Shown here in pieces: positions 25,085 to 37,069 of a DNA stretch of 64,000 bases. The notes under the pieces were generated by a model. It was not told the origin of the DNA and did no database searches. It worked only from the letters and a program-made list of their open reading frames with translations. The DNA lies in contig NW_026014653.1 of NCBI RefSeq assembly GCF_020379485.1, forward strand, positions 124,001-188,000, in the 5' to 3' direction. Numbering within the stretch: position 1 is the first letter of the stretch; each line of letters begins with the position of its first letter. The translations under genes and the position numbers were made by a program. This DNA comes from Brassica napus (taxonomy: Eukaryota; Streptophyta; Magnoliopsida; Brassicales; Brassicaceae).

Positions 25085-26627
25085 AGTTGCGTGATTGTCC
25101 CTTAGCAATTCTTTAGAGGGAGACTATAGAAGAAAAACAATAATTGATTTTTCTTGCTAAAGAAAAATAGGGATAAATGGAAAGAAAAAAATCAAGATTT
25201 TGGTAGGTAAAAAATCTCAAAATGGGAAAACAGGAGAAGCACCAATTGTAAAAAAAAAAATGCAATTTTTCTTATTTATTTTTTTAGTTTAAGATGGGGA
25301 AAAGTTGGTCATTGAGTCTTCAAATTCAGGGAAAACGTTATATGAATATCTTAATTGTATTTCATTCACCCCAAAAAATATCATGAATATATTTAAACTG
25401 ATTCGTCCCGGACTGGGACTTTCCAAGTTTTTTAATTTCGTTTTATAGTATACATATAGGTATATGTGTGTGTACGTGTTAGTGAATTACTGAATTGAAT
25501 GCCTGGATATATCCCAAAATCAATATTTTACAGTTTGTTGATCTTTTCGTGCATTAACACCACAATAATCGTTTCTTTGAAAATGACAGAAAATAACTTG
25601 TACTACAAAAATTGGATGAAATTAACAAAGCAGTCATATATCAAACATAACATGCGTTTTTCTGCTCTCGTATTAGGCACTGGAGATCGTGTGGTCTTTT
25701 CTGTCCTTATACGGCCTTGGCGTTGTAGCGCGAATTTTACTTCAGGCGATTGGGTCTCCTTACGCGGCCTGTCTCGTATCCGCTATTGTCCGCTATTTTC
25801 CTTGTGTGCTTCAGAGATAATTAAGATTGAAAGACTAGTAAGTTCATCGGTAACTAGCTACGCTGGAAGCTACGTGAAGAGACCCGGCAATCGAGAAAAC
25901 GAGGCGAATTTCTTCTCCTCACGGTCTTCGTCAAAGGTCGAGAACGGTGATCGATACTCAACGATGTAAGAATCTATTTAGTGGAACGCGCCGGGGATAT
26001 GGATTGAGCGAGACTAGATAGGAGATTTCAGATTTGAGTAATTTGGTTCGAACCAGTCTTGTTATCGAAATTATTATTTCCGCTCTCGGGTTGATGTTAT
26101 AAAATTTAAATTAAATTAAAAAAACACATGCTTTTTGTTATGACCCAAAATATTATAAGCTATACATATGGCTCCGCCCCGGAATTATGCTTATGCCCTC
26201 TCCTTTTAGAAATACTTTCATTCCTCTCTGGACAAGTGCTCGAGTAAGAAATACCTTTCCTTTTCAGTCGAGTTACTAAAGCACCTAGGATAACGTCCTC
26301 TGATCTAAATAAGAGCTCATGTTTGCTTTCTGGCAATGAGCTACATGATATTTACTTTTCATCGAATTTTGAAAAATTTTATTAATATTGAAAGATTAAT
26401 TTTACAATGTTCTAACAAAAGAAATAAAGTGCACATTGATGGTTACTTTTGTAATATATACGTTTTTGTGAGATTATGTATGTTTATTTAAGAATTTAAC
26501 TCGTCATTGCACCATCGCACTATAATACATACTATAGTACTATCTTATGTAAATTTTGAGGATATTTATTTCGTTCCAAATATCCTGTAAAAATGAATGA
26601 GGATACTTAAATAAATTATGTTGTTCC
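25085..26627. other. CYP707A1 3' flank and unassigned DNA
   Basis: The first few hundred bases are likely the 3' UTR. A 156-codon ORF at 25499-25969 has odd composition and no recognised domain. Its GC-richer second half (25660-25970) may be a decayed insertion. The copia element begins at 26628. Confidence 0.4.
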
Positions 26628-26901
26628 TGTTGAGATAAGCTTGAAGTAGCTTATGATACAAGCTACTTAATCCTAATGTGTTGTGTTTATGTATAAGGAT
26701 TAGGATATATCCAAATATGTAAGTCCTAATGAGTTTAGGATATTTTAGGGGTTATATAAAGAGATACCAATGTGTGGTATAGAGTGTGAGTTGTGAGAGT
26801 TTGAGAGCTTAAGTTTTGAGAGATTTTTCCTTAAGCATTGAGATTAATAAAGAGTTTGAGTTTGAGATAATACTTTGTGTTCTTGAGCCTGTAATTCTAT
26901 A
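26628..26901 (+). repeat. Copia 5' LTR
   Basis: Starts TGTTGAGATAAGC and ends ATTCTATA. It contains a TATA-like TTATATAAAG near 26753 and AATAAAG near 26848. Confidence 0.93.
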
Positions 26902-26903
26902 TT

Positions 26904-26915
26904 TGGTATCAGAGC
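26904..26915 (+). other. Copia primer binding site
   Basis: TGGTATCAGAGC lies two bases after the LTR end. It is complementary to the 3' end of plant initiator-methionine tRNA, the usual copia primer. Confidence 0.9.
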
Positions 26916-26928
26916 AAGCACGAGAACA

Positions 26929-29900
26929 ATGGTAGATATCAAAGAAGAATCCGAGACTAGTAACAAGAAGAATGGGTCGTCCTCCATCAAATTCCCAATG
27001 CTTACCTCTACAAATTATACGGTTTGGGCAATGCGGATGAAGATTGCCCTAAAGGTGAATAAAGTATGGGAGTCCATTGATCCCGGCAAGAAGGATGAGG
27101 AGAAAAACGATGTAGCCATTGCACTCTTATTTCAATCCATCCCCGAGGCGTTGACATTACAGGTCGGGGATCTTGACACAGCAAAAGCAGTATGGGATGC
27201 GATCAAAGCAAGACACGTTGGAGCTGAAAGAGTAAGAGAGGCAAGGCTGCAAACATTAATGGCTGAATTTGATAGGTTAAATATGAAAGAGGAAGACACA
27301 ATAGATACCTTTGTCGGAAAGTTATCAGAGATTTCGTCTAAATCCGCATCTCTCGGTGAAATAATTGAGGAATCGAAGCTAGTAAAGAAGTTCTTAAAGA
27401 GCTTGCCCCGGAGAAAATACATTCACATTGTGGCTTCACTGGAACAAGTTCTTAACCTAAATACTACGAGCTTCGAAGATATCATTGGAAGGTTGAAAGC
27501 CTATGAGGAGAGGATCTGTGAGGAAGAAGATGAGCAACACGATGATCAAAGCAAATTAATGTATGCAAATATGGAGAATCAACAAGAAGGCTACGGTGGT
27601 AGAGGCAGAGGCCGTGAGGGTAGCTATGGAGGTCGTTTCCGTGGACGGGGAGGCCGTTCAAACTGGAGAGGTAGAGGACGTGGCCGGTTTGGATCCTATC
27701 AATACGGCTCATATAATCAAGAACGAGATGCTTCCCACATCACCTGTTACCGATGTGATAAACTTGGCCACTTTGTAGCTGATTGTCCAGATAGGCTACT
27801 TAAACTTCAGGAGACTGTTGAGAAGAAAGATGAAGATACTCAAGAAGCTGATGAGTTGATGATGCATGAGGTGGTTTACTTGAATGAGCAAAAGGTAAAA
27901 CCAAGTAAATTCGAAGCTGATTCCGACACCAAGAACGTCTGGTACCTTGATAATGGCGCAAGTAACCATATGAGTGGTAACAGATTGTTCTTCGACACCT
28001 TGGATGAGACAATCACTGGGACTGTTCGGTTCGGAGATGATTCAAGAATTGATATACGAGCAAAGGGTTCAGTACGTTTTATATTCAAAGGAGGGGAGAA
28101 GAAAATCTTAAGCAATGTGTATTACATACCAGGCCTAAAGAGTAATATTGTCAGCCTTGGACAAGCCACAGAGAGTGGTTGTGAAGTAAGGATGAAAGAC
28201 GATCAGCTGATGCTGTTTGATCGTGGAGGAAAATTGATGATCAAAACAGCTAGATCAAGGAACCGACTGTATAAAGTCACTCTTCAGGCCGAAAACATTA
28301 AATGTTTAAGTCTAACATCAACGACTGAGTCATCAAGATGGCATGCGAGGCTTGGTCACGTCAATCATGAGACAATGAAGACGATGATTAATAAGAAACT
28401 GGTACAAGGCTTATCGGACATCACAGTTAACAAAGAGACGTGTGTGTCATGTCTACTTGGGAAACAAACGAGACAACCATTCCCAAAGGAAACCTCGTAT
28501 CGAGCCGTGAAGCCTCTCGAGCTCATACACGGTGATCTGTGTGGACCGATCACCCCACCCACACCGGCTCATAAACGATATGTATTGGTGCTGATCGATG
28601 ATTACTCGCGATACATGTGGACAGTGTTATTGAAAGAAAAGAGTGAGGCATTGGAGAAATTTAAAAAATTCAAGACACTTGCTGAGCAGGAAACAAAGAC
28701 TGCGATACAAACGTTGCGAACAGACCGTGGAGGAGAGTTTACATCTCGAGACTTTCAGAACTGCTGCGACACACACGGAATTAGGAGACACTTAACAGCA
28801 CCATACTCCCCTCAACAGAACGGAGTGGTAGAGCGACGCAACCGGACTCTTATGGAGATGTCCAGGAGCATTCTAAAGCATAGGAATGTACCAAATTTGT
28901 TGTGGGGAGAAGCCGTACGACACTCTACCTATCTGATCAATAGACTTGCCACAAGATCGCTACTCGGCAAGACTCCATACGAGATGCTACGAGAGAGGAA
29001 ACCAAACCTATCGCACCTTAGGATTTTTGGTTGCATTAGCTATGTTCGAACTGAAGTGGCTGGGAGGAGGAAGTTGGATGATAGGTTGAGAGTATTGATA
29101 CATATGGGTACAGAACCCGGCTCTTAGGCCTACCGCTTGTACGACCCTATAAAAGGGAAGATCGTAGTGAGCCGTGATGTCACGTTTGATGAGAGCCAGG
29201 GATGGAACTGGAGTAAAACAGAAGAGAGGAAAGATGAGAACCCCGGAACATTCAAGGTTGACTTGCGAATTACGGGTGATGAAGAAAAGGCTAAGCAACA
29301 TGATGTGGGTACTATAGCTATAAGTGATGGAGATACAGATGATGAGTACAAAGATGATAATGAGGAAGAGAATGAAGAGCAAACAGAGGTGAGGAGATTA
29401 ACAAGAAGCAGAGCAAAGCCTACTTACCTAGACGACTACATTTTGCTCGCGGAGTATGAGCATGAGCGCCTCTTAATGGCTGTTAATGATGAACCATGGA
29501 CGTTTGATGAAGCTAAGGAACTGAAGGTGTGGATCGATGCGTGCAAGGAAGAGCTTGTATCTATCGAGAAAAACAATACATGGGTACTGGTTGAGCTTCC
29601 TACAGGTGTGAAGCCTATAGGCTTAAGGTGGATTTTCAAGATTAAACGAAACGCGGATGGTAGCATAAACAAGTATAAGTCACGGTTGGTAGCAAATGGC
29701 TACGTTCAGAGACATGGTATTGACTACGACGAAGTGTTCGCGCCTGTGGCTTGTATGGAAACAATCCGACTAGTCATAGGCATTGCAGCATCTTTGGGTT
29801 GGAAAATACATCATCTAGATGTAAAAACAGCTTTCTTACATGGTGAGTTAAAAGAAAAAGTATATGTTACACAACCAGAAGGATTTATAATACCAGGAAA

Positions 29901-31068
29901 GGAAGGGAAAGTTTACAAGTTAAAGAAGGCCCTCTATGGACTACGACAAGCACCTCGAGCATGGAACGCTAAACTTAACAAGATTCTCTGCGAGTTGAGG
30001 TTTCAGAGGTGCTGTAAGGAACCTTCCGTGTATAGGAAGGAAGAGAAGCGAGGACTTCTGGTCGTAGTGGTGTATGTCGACGATTTGCTCGTCACTGGCG
30101 CGTCTCTACAGTCAATCAACGAGTTTAAACAAGAGATGGCGATGAAATTTGAGATGAGCAACCTTGGTAAGCTTACATATTACCTTGGTATCGAAGTACA
30201 TCAACACAAAGAGGGAATCATGCTTAAACAAGATAGATATGCAACAAAGATACTTGAGGAATGCGGAATGGCGTTCTGCAACTCAACCCATATACCAATG
30301 GATATGAACGTCAAGTTGTCAAAGTCACAAGAAGAGAAGAGCATTGATGAAACAGAGTATAGAAGAAGCATAGGATGTCTCCGATATTTACTTCACACCC
30401 GACCAGACCTGTCGTATAGTGTGGGAGTATTGAGTAGATATATGCATGAGCCAAAGGAGTCACATGGTGCGGCTTTAAAACAAGTACTGCGGTACTTGCG
30501 TGGAACCTCTTGCCTCGGCCTCTCTTATACGCGATCAAAGGAACTAGAGTTGATAGGTTACAGCGACGCGTCTCATAATGTTGATGAAGATGATGGGAGG
30601 AGTACCACATGCCATGTGTTCTATCTCGAGAAGAATCCTATAACATGGTGTTCTCAGAAGCAAGAGATCGTTGCACTCTCGTCGTGTGAAGCAGAATTTA
30701 TGGCAGCCACAGAAGCAGCAAAACAAGCCATCTGGCTTCAGGAGTGCTTGGGCGAGATCATTGGAGAAACGTGCAGGAAAGTAACAATTCGAGTGGACAA
30801 CAAATCTGCAATCGCGCTTACAAAGAACCCTGTGTTTCATGGACGTAGTAAACACATACATAGAAAGTTCCACTTCATCCGAGAGTGTGTTGAGAACGAG
30901 CAAGTTGAAGTAGAGCATGTTCCGGGAAATGAGCAGAAAGCTGATATACTAACAAAGTCACTTGGTAGAATCAAATTCAAGGAGCTGAGAGATTTGATAG
31001 GCGTTGAGGATTTGTCAAATGAGGAGTTCAAGATTAAAAGGGAGAATGTTGAGATAAGCTTGAAGTAG
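26929..31068 (+). pseudogene. Copia gag-pol polyprotein, interrupted by one stop codon
   Basis: One frame runs from ATG 26929 to a stop at 31066-31068, broken only by TAG at 29125-29127. Part one has a UBN2-type gag, an RG-rich stretch (about residues 219-260), a CCHC knuckle CYRCDKLGHFVADC (273-286), a protease DNGAS (Asp341), the pre-integrase GKQTRQ region, and integrase D536, D599 and E635 with the D,D(35)E spacing. Part two begins after the stop and has the RT with YVDD (nt 30073-30084) and RNase H (YSDASHNVD, SSCEAEFMA, ADILTKSLG). The stop falls between integrase and RT. Without read-through this copy would make gag, protease and integrase but no RT. The conserved motifs are otherwise intact. 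Confidence 0.92.
31036..31046 (+). other. Copia polypurine tract
   Basis: AAAAGGGAGAA lies directly before the 3' LTR and overlaps the end of the coding frame, the expected site for plus-strand priming. Confidence 0.85.
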
Positions 31069-31328
31069 CTTATGATACAAGCTACCTAATCCTAATGTGT
31101 TGTGTATATCTATAAGGATTAGGATATATCCAAATATGTAAGTCCTAATGAGTTTAGGATATTTTAGGGGTTATATAAAGAGATACCAATGTGTGGTATA
31201 GAGTGTGAGTTGTGAGAGTTTGAGAGTTTGAGAGTTTAAGTTTTTAGAGAGTTTTCTTTAAGCATTGAGATTAATAAAGAGTTTGAGTTTGAGATAACAC
31301 TTTGTGTTCTTGAGCCTGTAATTCTATA
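31047..31328 (+). repeat. Copia 3' LTR
   Basis: Copy of the 5' LTR with an extra GAGAGTTT unit near 31220 and several substitutions. It ends ATTCTATA and is followed by the duplication GTTCC. Confidence 0.93.
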
Positions 31329-31333
31329 GTTCC

Positions 31334-32911
31334 AAATATAATTTTACACCACAACATAATTTGTTTGCAGACTCAAGTAAGTATCAATGAATGAGTATGG
31401 AGTCGTTAGAATTGCCACAATATTTATAGACATTTGCTAGATTGACGGACGACATTGACCATCATTCACCTATGAATTATGTGGTCATCCCCGCTTTATA
31501 TAACTTTATATACTTATATCATGATTGAAGATATTGAAGAACAGCTGTAATTGATTCCTCGGGGAAAAAATATCAAACGGGCTATCAATTTCTAGTCACT
31601 ATCTGTCTTATTATCGTGTTATTTCAATTACTTGTGTATTTATATTCTGATATAACTTATAGCAGATAGTACTAAATAGTATCTTATGAGTGTTGACAAA
31701 AAAATAGCATCAATATGAGCAAATGAGCAATGGACAAGTGAACCAACAGTACAGTACGATATATAGAAAAAAAAACAATTCTGCAAGATTGTCTTCGAAT
31801 AGAAAATCTAAACAGAAATCCTCTGCGTCCTTTCTCACTGAAAAGTTCCATAACAACCAGGTGTAAATTTGATGTTTTCACAAAATGATGTGTGAGATTA
31901 CAGGAAAAAACGGATGATTACAGATTATTATGGAAAAGAAAAACAAAACAAGTTTATATTTCTAAAAAAAAGTTATACTATAGACCAAAACAATGTTTAC
32001 TTGTTTTGGGGACTTTGTATTATTTACGTCATATTGTCGTCCTTTAAATGTACCAAGCTTCATGATTTTCACGTTCATATTCTAAATTTAGAATAATATA
32101 GATATTTCATGATCAATGGTCCCGAAAATATCGGTCCGTGTAGTGATATTGCATTATCTTGTTTTTACAAGTTCATAAGTATATTACATGGGGAAAAAGT
32201 TCATATGTAAAATTAATTAGTTTTTTAAATATCTCAAATTACTTTTGTTAACATATATAATTTTCTGAAACTACTAGGTTCCCATGAGTTTTTAACTACA
32301 TAGTAAAAATGTACAGCTAGGTATGGGTGAAAACATCTACAACCATTTCGCATATAGAATTCAAAATCAAAACTACTGCCAAACGATATCTAATATGGTC
32401 AATTTAAGACCATAGTTGAACTATATGTCTATTTTATCTGCACGAATACACCGTGAACCACATATGAGAATATGCATCGATCTAAATACCTTTTTAATGT
32501 GGAAGTACGAATACATCACATATATGCTGCTGGTACGTTTCAACCCAACTCCGAAATAACCCATAAATGAGCTTAAGCTTATAAAACCGCAGTCATATCG
32601 CAAGGGGATTAGATTTTAACATAAGTTTGGGCATTTCTTTCTTGTGAGCATTGCGACTATCGATCTTTTTGAACACTTGTTTAGATTTTTCCAACCTCCA
32701 TATAATCTTCTCGTTATTCCACTTCTTCATCAAACAATAGCATCCTGGATCCACTCTTGATTTGACTGTGAACCGTAATTTTCTCATGGGTGTCACGTAT
32801 TTTATTTATTCACCCGGTCACTAAATTTGATTATTGATTTAAAGTATCAAAAAGAAAAATCTCTGTTAAGATAAACATTTATCGTTTCGAAACTTCCCCT
32901 GGTCTAATCTG
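31334..32911. other. Intergenic, no gene supported
   Basis: AT-rich sequence between the copia and Athila-like elements. Short ORFs (31684-31881, 32421-32603, 32593-32796) show no domains. Confidence 0.5.
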
Positions 32912-32916
32912 CTGGA

Positions 32917-34498
32917 TGATATCTTGTATATTTCCATTATCTTATCCATTCATCCATGTGCATTTTGATCATATAGATTAGGATTTAGCCATGTTTAGGT
33001 TGCATTTTGCATACATAAGTCTTTATCAGGTATTTGAGTACCACATGGAGTTCTCGGAGACATATGGGTGTGTTTGGAGCTCGAAAGAGGTGTAAAGATG
33101 ATCATTGGACGAGCAGAGCGTTGGGAGCGACTTCCCGGAGCGACACCAGCAAGTCGCTCTGACCTGCCTTTTCAGAGCGACCTTACCAGAGCGATGCGGA
33201 GAAGTCGCTCGCCATTTCATCCCGGTGGAAGCCGAAAACTGACCCGGAGCGACCTATCAGAGCGACCACTCCAGGTCGCTCCCGAAGCCCAGAGCGACTT
33301 GGCCAGAGTGACACCCCGAGGTCGCTCGCATTTCTATCGCATGACGACAACACAATGGAGCCAGAGCGACCTCTCGCAGCGACACAGCGAGGTCGCTCCC
33401 GAAGCATGGAGCGACTACTCGGAGCGACGAGCGGAGGTCGCTCGCATTTTCATCACTCGGGAACGCGAGAACGAGTCCGGAGCGACCTCTCGCAGCGACA
33501 CAGCGAGGTCGCTCCCGAAGTGTGGAGCGACTACTCGGAGCGACGAGCGGAGGTCGCTCCGCGTCTTATTTCTGCTCGAACTTATGATTTCTCAAGGGCC
33601 TTTTGGTCATTTCATGATGCACGTTTTTATTTTCTAAACCTATGTTTTAATACTCTGTAAGCCACCAGGAGGCAGATCTATCTTTGTTCTGAAGAAAACC
33701 ACCAAAAACCTTGAAAAAGGGGATCTCTTTGATTCATTGATCACATGTTCTACTGTTGATTTCTATTCTATTATCTGTATTTTCTCTGAATGATTAATCT
33801 GAAATCCAATATGGGTTTAAGAGGAATCATGGAGATTAGTGAGTAATCACCTTTTGAATTCATGGGTTAGGGAGATTAAGGGTGATTAGGTTAGTTCTAG
33901 GATGTTTTAGTGTAGATCATTCTTGTTCCTTGCTAGTAGAGTATTCTTAATGCATCTTCTGAGTTGGCCACTCAAAAGTTGATCAATAGGCATTTCCCAC
34001 CCGAAAGGTGTTTGATGAAATGCCTGAGACAACTCTCCTAGGCTTTTAGTATACTTTGCCAAAGACATTTGTTGTTAAAGATGCTAAGATAGCTAATAGA
34101 CTTGTTAGTAATGATTGCTTTCATATTATTCAACCAAAGACATTTGATGTTTGAGATATGTTAGCAAATGAGCATTCATCTAGACATAGAGCTTGCTTAG
34201 AATTGTGTCTAGGCTTAAGGTTGATAGTTTGATTGATCATTTGCCATCCTTAGTTCGATACTTGATCACCCAAGGTCTAATCCCTATGCCCATGAGTTCT
34301 CTTTTCCCTTAGTCAAGAAAGTATCATTCTGTTATTGCTTTCTAGTTTTAGTCATAGCTTAAAACCCATCTAAATCATTGGTTGCACTTAGATTAAGTGA
34401 GTACTTGCATTCTCAGTGCTTTGATATCCCTCAGAACTGGTTCGACAATCACTATACTACAACATTTGTCTTAGGAGCCTTGAAAACTCCTAACATCA
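32917..34498 (+). repeat. Athila-like 5' LTR with GAGCGAC-rich core
   Basis: Length 1,582 bp. Positions 33110-33565 are unusually GC-rich and carry about 14 AGCGAC and 8 GTCGCT hexamers, forming alternating inverted motifs. Within this lies a duplicated block of about 115 bp (CTCTCGCAGCGACACAGCGA at about 33371 and 33487). The open frames here (33068-33637 and neighbours) are by-products of the repeat. Confidence 0.93.
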
Positions 34499-34501
34499 AA
34501 T

Positions 34502-34514
34502 TGGCGCCGTTGCC
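34502..34514 (+). other. Athila-like primer binding site
   Basis: TGGCGCCGTTGCC begins three bases after the LTR. It matches the tRNA-Asp-complementary site typical of Athila elements. Confidence 0.88.
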
Positions 34515-34627
34515 AAATTCTGAGTAGATTTAAACATTGAGATTTAGTCACTTGCTTGAGACTAAGTCATTTTAATTTTTTTTTGTTACTGATTCTTCTT
34601 CTTCACCTACCTTTCACTTTCAGGTGT

Positions 34628-37069
34628 ATGAACTTGAGGAGCAGGGGTCCATCAAACCTAGTTCCAATAGTAGCAGACATCAGAGCTTTTGAGAGGGAGT
34701 GTGCTAGAGCTAGAAGAGAAGAAGAACACCAGGCCCACTTGGATATTGATATGGCAGATCCACCGCAAGGGGCAGAACACCAACCGCGGGCAGCTCGACC
34801 CATTGGCACTTACGACCGCCCCAACATACATGGTCACAGATTCGGAATCCGAGCACCAGCTGTGGCAGCCAACAACTTTGAGGTCAAGTCAGGACTCCTC
34901 AACGTGATCGAGAACAACAAGTATCATGGCTTGGCTCTGGAGGACCCATTTGATCACTTGGATAGGTTCGACAGCTACTGTGGGTTGTCAAAAACCAATG
35001 GTGTGTCCGAAGATGCCTTAAAGCTCAAGCTATTCCCTTTCTCTTTGGGGGATAAGGCACGTCAGTGGGAGAAGTCTCTACCCAGCCACTCTATCACCAC
35101 TTGGGATGAGTGCAAGAGAGCATTCTTGGAGAAATTCTTCTCATCCTCAAGAACTGCTAAGCTGAGAAATGAGATCTCCAGTTTCCAACAGAAGAACTTG
35201 GAAGGATTCAGTGAAGCCTGGGAGAGATTCAAGGGCTACCAAGCTCAATGCCCACACCATGGTTTCTCTAAGGAGAGCTTGCTGAGCACATTCTACCGTG
35301 GTGCTCTTCCTAAGTACAGGGCCAGACTGGATACAGCTAGCAATGGGTTCTTCTTGGGGAGAACTGAGGAAGATGCAGAGGAGCTGGTTGACAACATGGT
35401 AAAGAGTGATGCAGTCTACAGTGGAGACCACGACAGAAGCAGTCGAACAGATGATAAGCAGACGAGGAAGGAGTTGAAAGCTCTACAGGATAAGATAGAC
35501 ATCCTCCTTGCTGATAAAGCCACACAAGAGCAGCTGCACTTTGTTGGTAACCCAAGCCAAGATACACCACCTGTTGTCCATGAGGTTGAGGGTTTGGAAG
35601 GTCAGGAAGAGCTGTGTTTCATCAACAACAATGGTAGCTGGTACAAAAAAGAGCCCAACTTTCAGTACAACAACTACCAACAGAAATCCTATCCCAACAA
35701 CCAACAGAGTGGTTATCCGCCTCGAAACAACCAGCAAGGCAGCTATCAACCTCATCAAAACCCCTCATCTGGTTCCTCTGCTCCTCAAGAGAGCAGCACT
35801 GACACCCTGCTGAAACAAATCTTGGAGTCTCAGACTAGAAGTGAGAAGCATGTTGGTTATGAGTTGAAAAACCTTCATTCCAAGATTGATGGGAGCTACA
35901 ATGAGCTCAACAACAAGTTCTCACATCTTGCTTCTACAGTCAAGAATTTAGAGAATCAGTTTGCTTCCATGAACACTCACCAGACTCGCCAGCAAGGATC
36001 TCTACCTGGAAAATCTGACCAAAACCCCAAGGAGGCCAAAGCTATCACCCTTAGGAGTGGTAAGCAGTTACCTCCTACAACCCTCACCAGGGATGCTGAG
36101 AAACTAGGTGAGGAGGTGGCCATCAACTTAGATGATGAAGTGGTGATTGTTGATGAGAAAATCAATGATGAAATCTTGGAGAAGATTGTGGAAGCCAAGG
36201 GTAAAGGAAAGGTTGGGGAAGAGAAGAAAACAGTGAAAGATGGTGAAGTTCTTGCTCCAGCAAGTGAGAATTCTTTTGTTCCTCCTCCCTATGAACCCAA
36301 ACTACCATTCCCTGGTAGATTCAAGAGGCAGCTGCTAGAGAAGTACAAGGCTTTGTTTGACAAGCAAATGAGTGAAGCTCAGGTTGCAATGCCCATCATC
36401 GATGCTTTCATGTTGATTCCTCAATACAACAAGTTCCTGAAAGATGTTGTAGCTGCAAAGAAGAAGGAAATGGAAAGCATGATGATTCTTACCCATGAGT
36501 GCAGTGCCATCATCCAAAGGCTTGATGTTCCAGAGAAGTTAGAGGATCCAGGATGCTTCACACTACCTTGTGCTCTTGGACCTATGGTATTTGAGAAATG
36601 TCTCTGCGATTTGGGAGCTAGTGTCAGCGTGATGCCTTTGTCTGTTGCAAAGAAGCTTGGATTCACTCAGTACAAGAAGTGTAAACTCTCTCTGGTGTTA
36701 GCTGATCGTTCAGTGAAGTACCCTGTGGGCATCTTAGAGGACCTACCTGTGAAGATTGGAAGGTATGAGATACCTACAGATTTTGTGGTGCTTGAGATGG
36801 GTGAGGAGGCTCAGGACCCATTGATTCTTGGAAGGCCATTCTTAGCTACAGCAGGAGCAATTGTTAAGGTGAAAGAGGGCACGATTGATCTCCATTTGGG
36901 TAAAGGGCATGTTCTCCACTTTGACATCAAGGAGAAAATGAAGAAACCAACTGTGTTCGGGCAAGCCTTCTACATTGAAGAGATGGGCACTCTTGCTGAT
37001 GAGCACCTTGAAGAGTTACCACCTGAGGACGACGAGGAGGGAGCATCTCCCTCTACTCATTCTCCATAG
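34628..37069 (+). CDS. Athila-type gag-protease polyprotein
   Basis: An intact 813-residue frame begins at ATG 34628 (MNLRSRGPSN); upstream in-frame codons belong to the leader. The N-terminal half is a Retrotrans_gag domain (about residues 90-260, with KLKLFPFSLGDKARQWE and AFLEKFF), followed by a coiled, Gln/Asn-rich linker. The Athila hallmark ITLRSGK sits at residues 473-479. The C-terminal third is a retropepsin-like protease with CDLGASVSVMP (Asp661) and later ILGRPFLATAGA. No CCHC knuckle is seen. The frame ends at a TAG after the protease, with no RT downstream. Gag would form the virus-like particle and the protease would process it. An intact frame beside nearly identical LTRs suggests recent activity, probably using a partner element's polymerase (inference). 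Confidence 0.92.
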   Translation: MNLRSRGPSNLVPIVADIRAFERECARARREEEHQAHLDIDMADPPQGAEHQPRAARPIGTYDRPNIHGHRFGIRAPAVAANNFEVKSGLLNVIENNKYHGLALEDPFDHLDRFDSYCGLSKTNGVSEDALKLKLFPFSLGDKARQWEKSLPSHSITTWDECKRAFLEKFFSSSRTAKLRNEISSFQQKNLEGFSEAWERFKGYQAQCPHHGFSKESLLSTFYRGALPKYRARLDTASNGFFLGRTEEDAEELVDNMVKSDAVYSGDHDRSSRTDDKQTRKELKALQDKIDILLADKATQEQLHFVGNPSQDTPPVVHEVEGLEGQEELCFINNNGSWYKKEPNFQYNNYQQKSYPNNQQSGYPPRNNQQGSYQPHQNPSSGSSAPQESSTDTLLKQILESQTRSEKHVGYELKNLHSKIDGSYNELNNKFSHLASTVKNLENQFASMNTHQTRQQGSLPGKSDQNPKEAKAITLRSGKQLPPTTLTRDAEKLGEEVAINLDDEVVIVDEKINDEILEKIVEAKGKGKVGEEKKTVKDGEVLAPASENSFVPPPYEPKLPFPGRFKRQLLEKYKALFDKQMSEAQVAMPIIDAFMLIPQYNKFLKDVVAAKKKEMESMMILTHECSAIIQRLDVPEKLEDPGCFTLPCALGPMVFEKCLCDLGASVSVMPLSVAKKLGFTQYKKCKLSLVLADRSVKYPVGILEDLPVKIGRYEIPTDFVVLEMGEEAQDPLILGRPFLATAGAIVKVKEGTIDLHLGKGHVLHFDIKEKMKKPTVFGQAFYIEEMGTLADEHLEELPPEDDEEGASPSTHSP

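Larger units (their letters stand above)
26628..31328 (+). mobile_element. Full-length Ty1/copia LTR retrotransposon, 4.7 kb
   Basis: The element is flanked by the 5-bp duplication GTTCC (26623-26627 and 31329-31333). It has 274-bp and 282-bp LTRs, a primer binding site at 26904 (TGGTATCAGAGC, initiator-Met tRNA type) and a purine tract AAAAGGGAGAA ending at 31046. The internal gag-pol order is gag, protease, integrase, RT, RNase H, which is copia order. The LTRs differ at roughly 8 positions plus one 8-bp duplication, so the insertion is moderately old. LTR termini are TG...TA rather than TG...CA. One in-frame stop interrupts the polyprotein, so this copy is probably not autonomous. Confidence 0.95.

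Noticed and set aside
25499..25969. 156-codon ORF downstream of CYP707A1
   Set aside because: No domain, odd composition, AT-rich first half, and no promoter or splice evidence.
33110..33565. Regularly repeated short motifs resembling a CRISPR array
   Set aside because: Motifs are 6-7 bp, irregularly spaced, in both orientations, and sit in a plant LTR. There are no spacers or cas genes.
33068..33637. 189-codon ORF (repeated at 38747-39316) that looks like a protein with RSDLSQRHSEVAPE repeats
   Set aside because: It lies wholly inside the LTR and arises from translating the GAGCGAC repeats; overlapping frames on both strands are open too.
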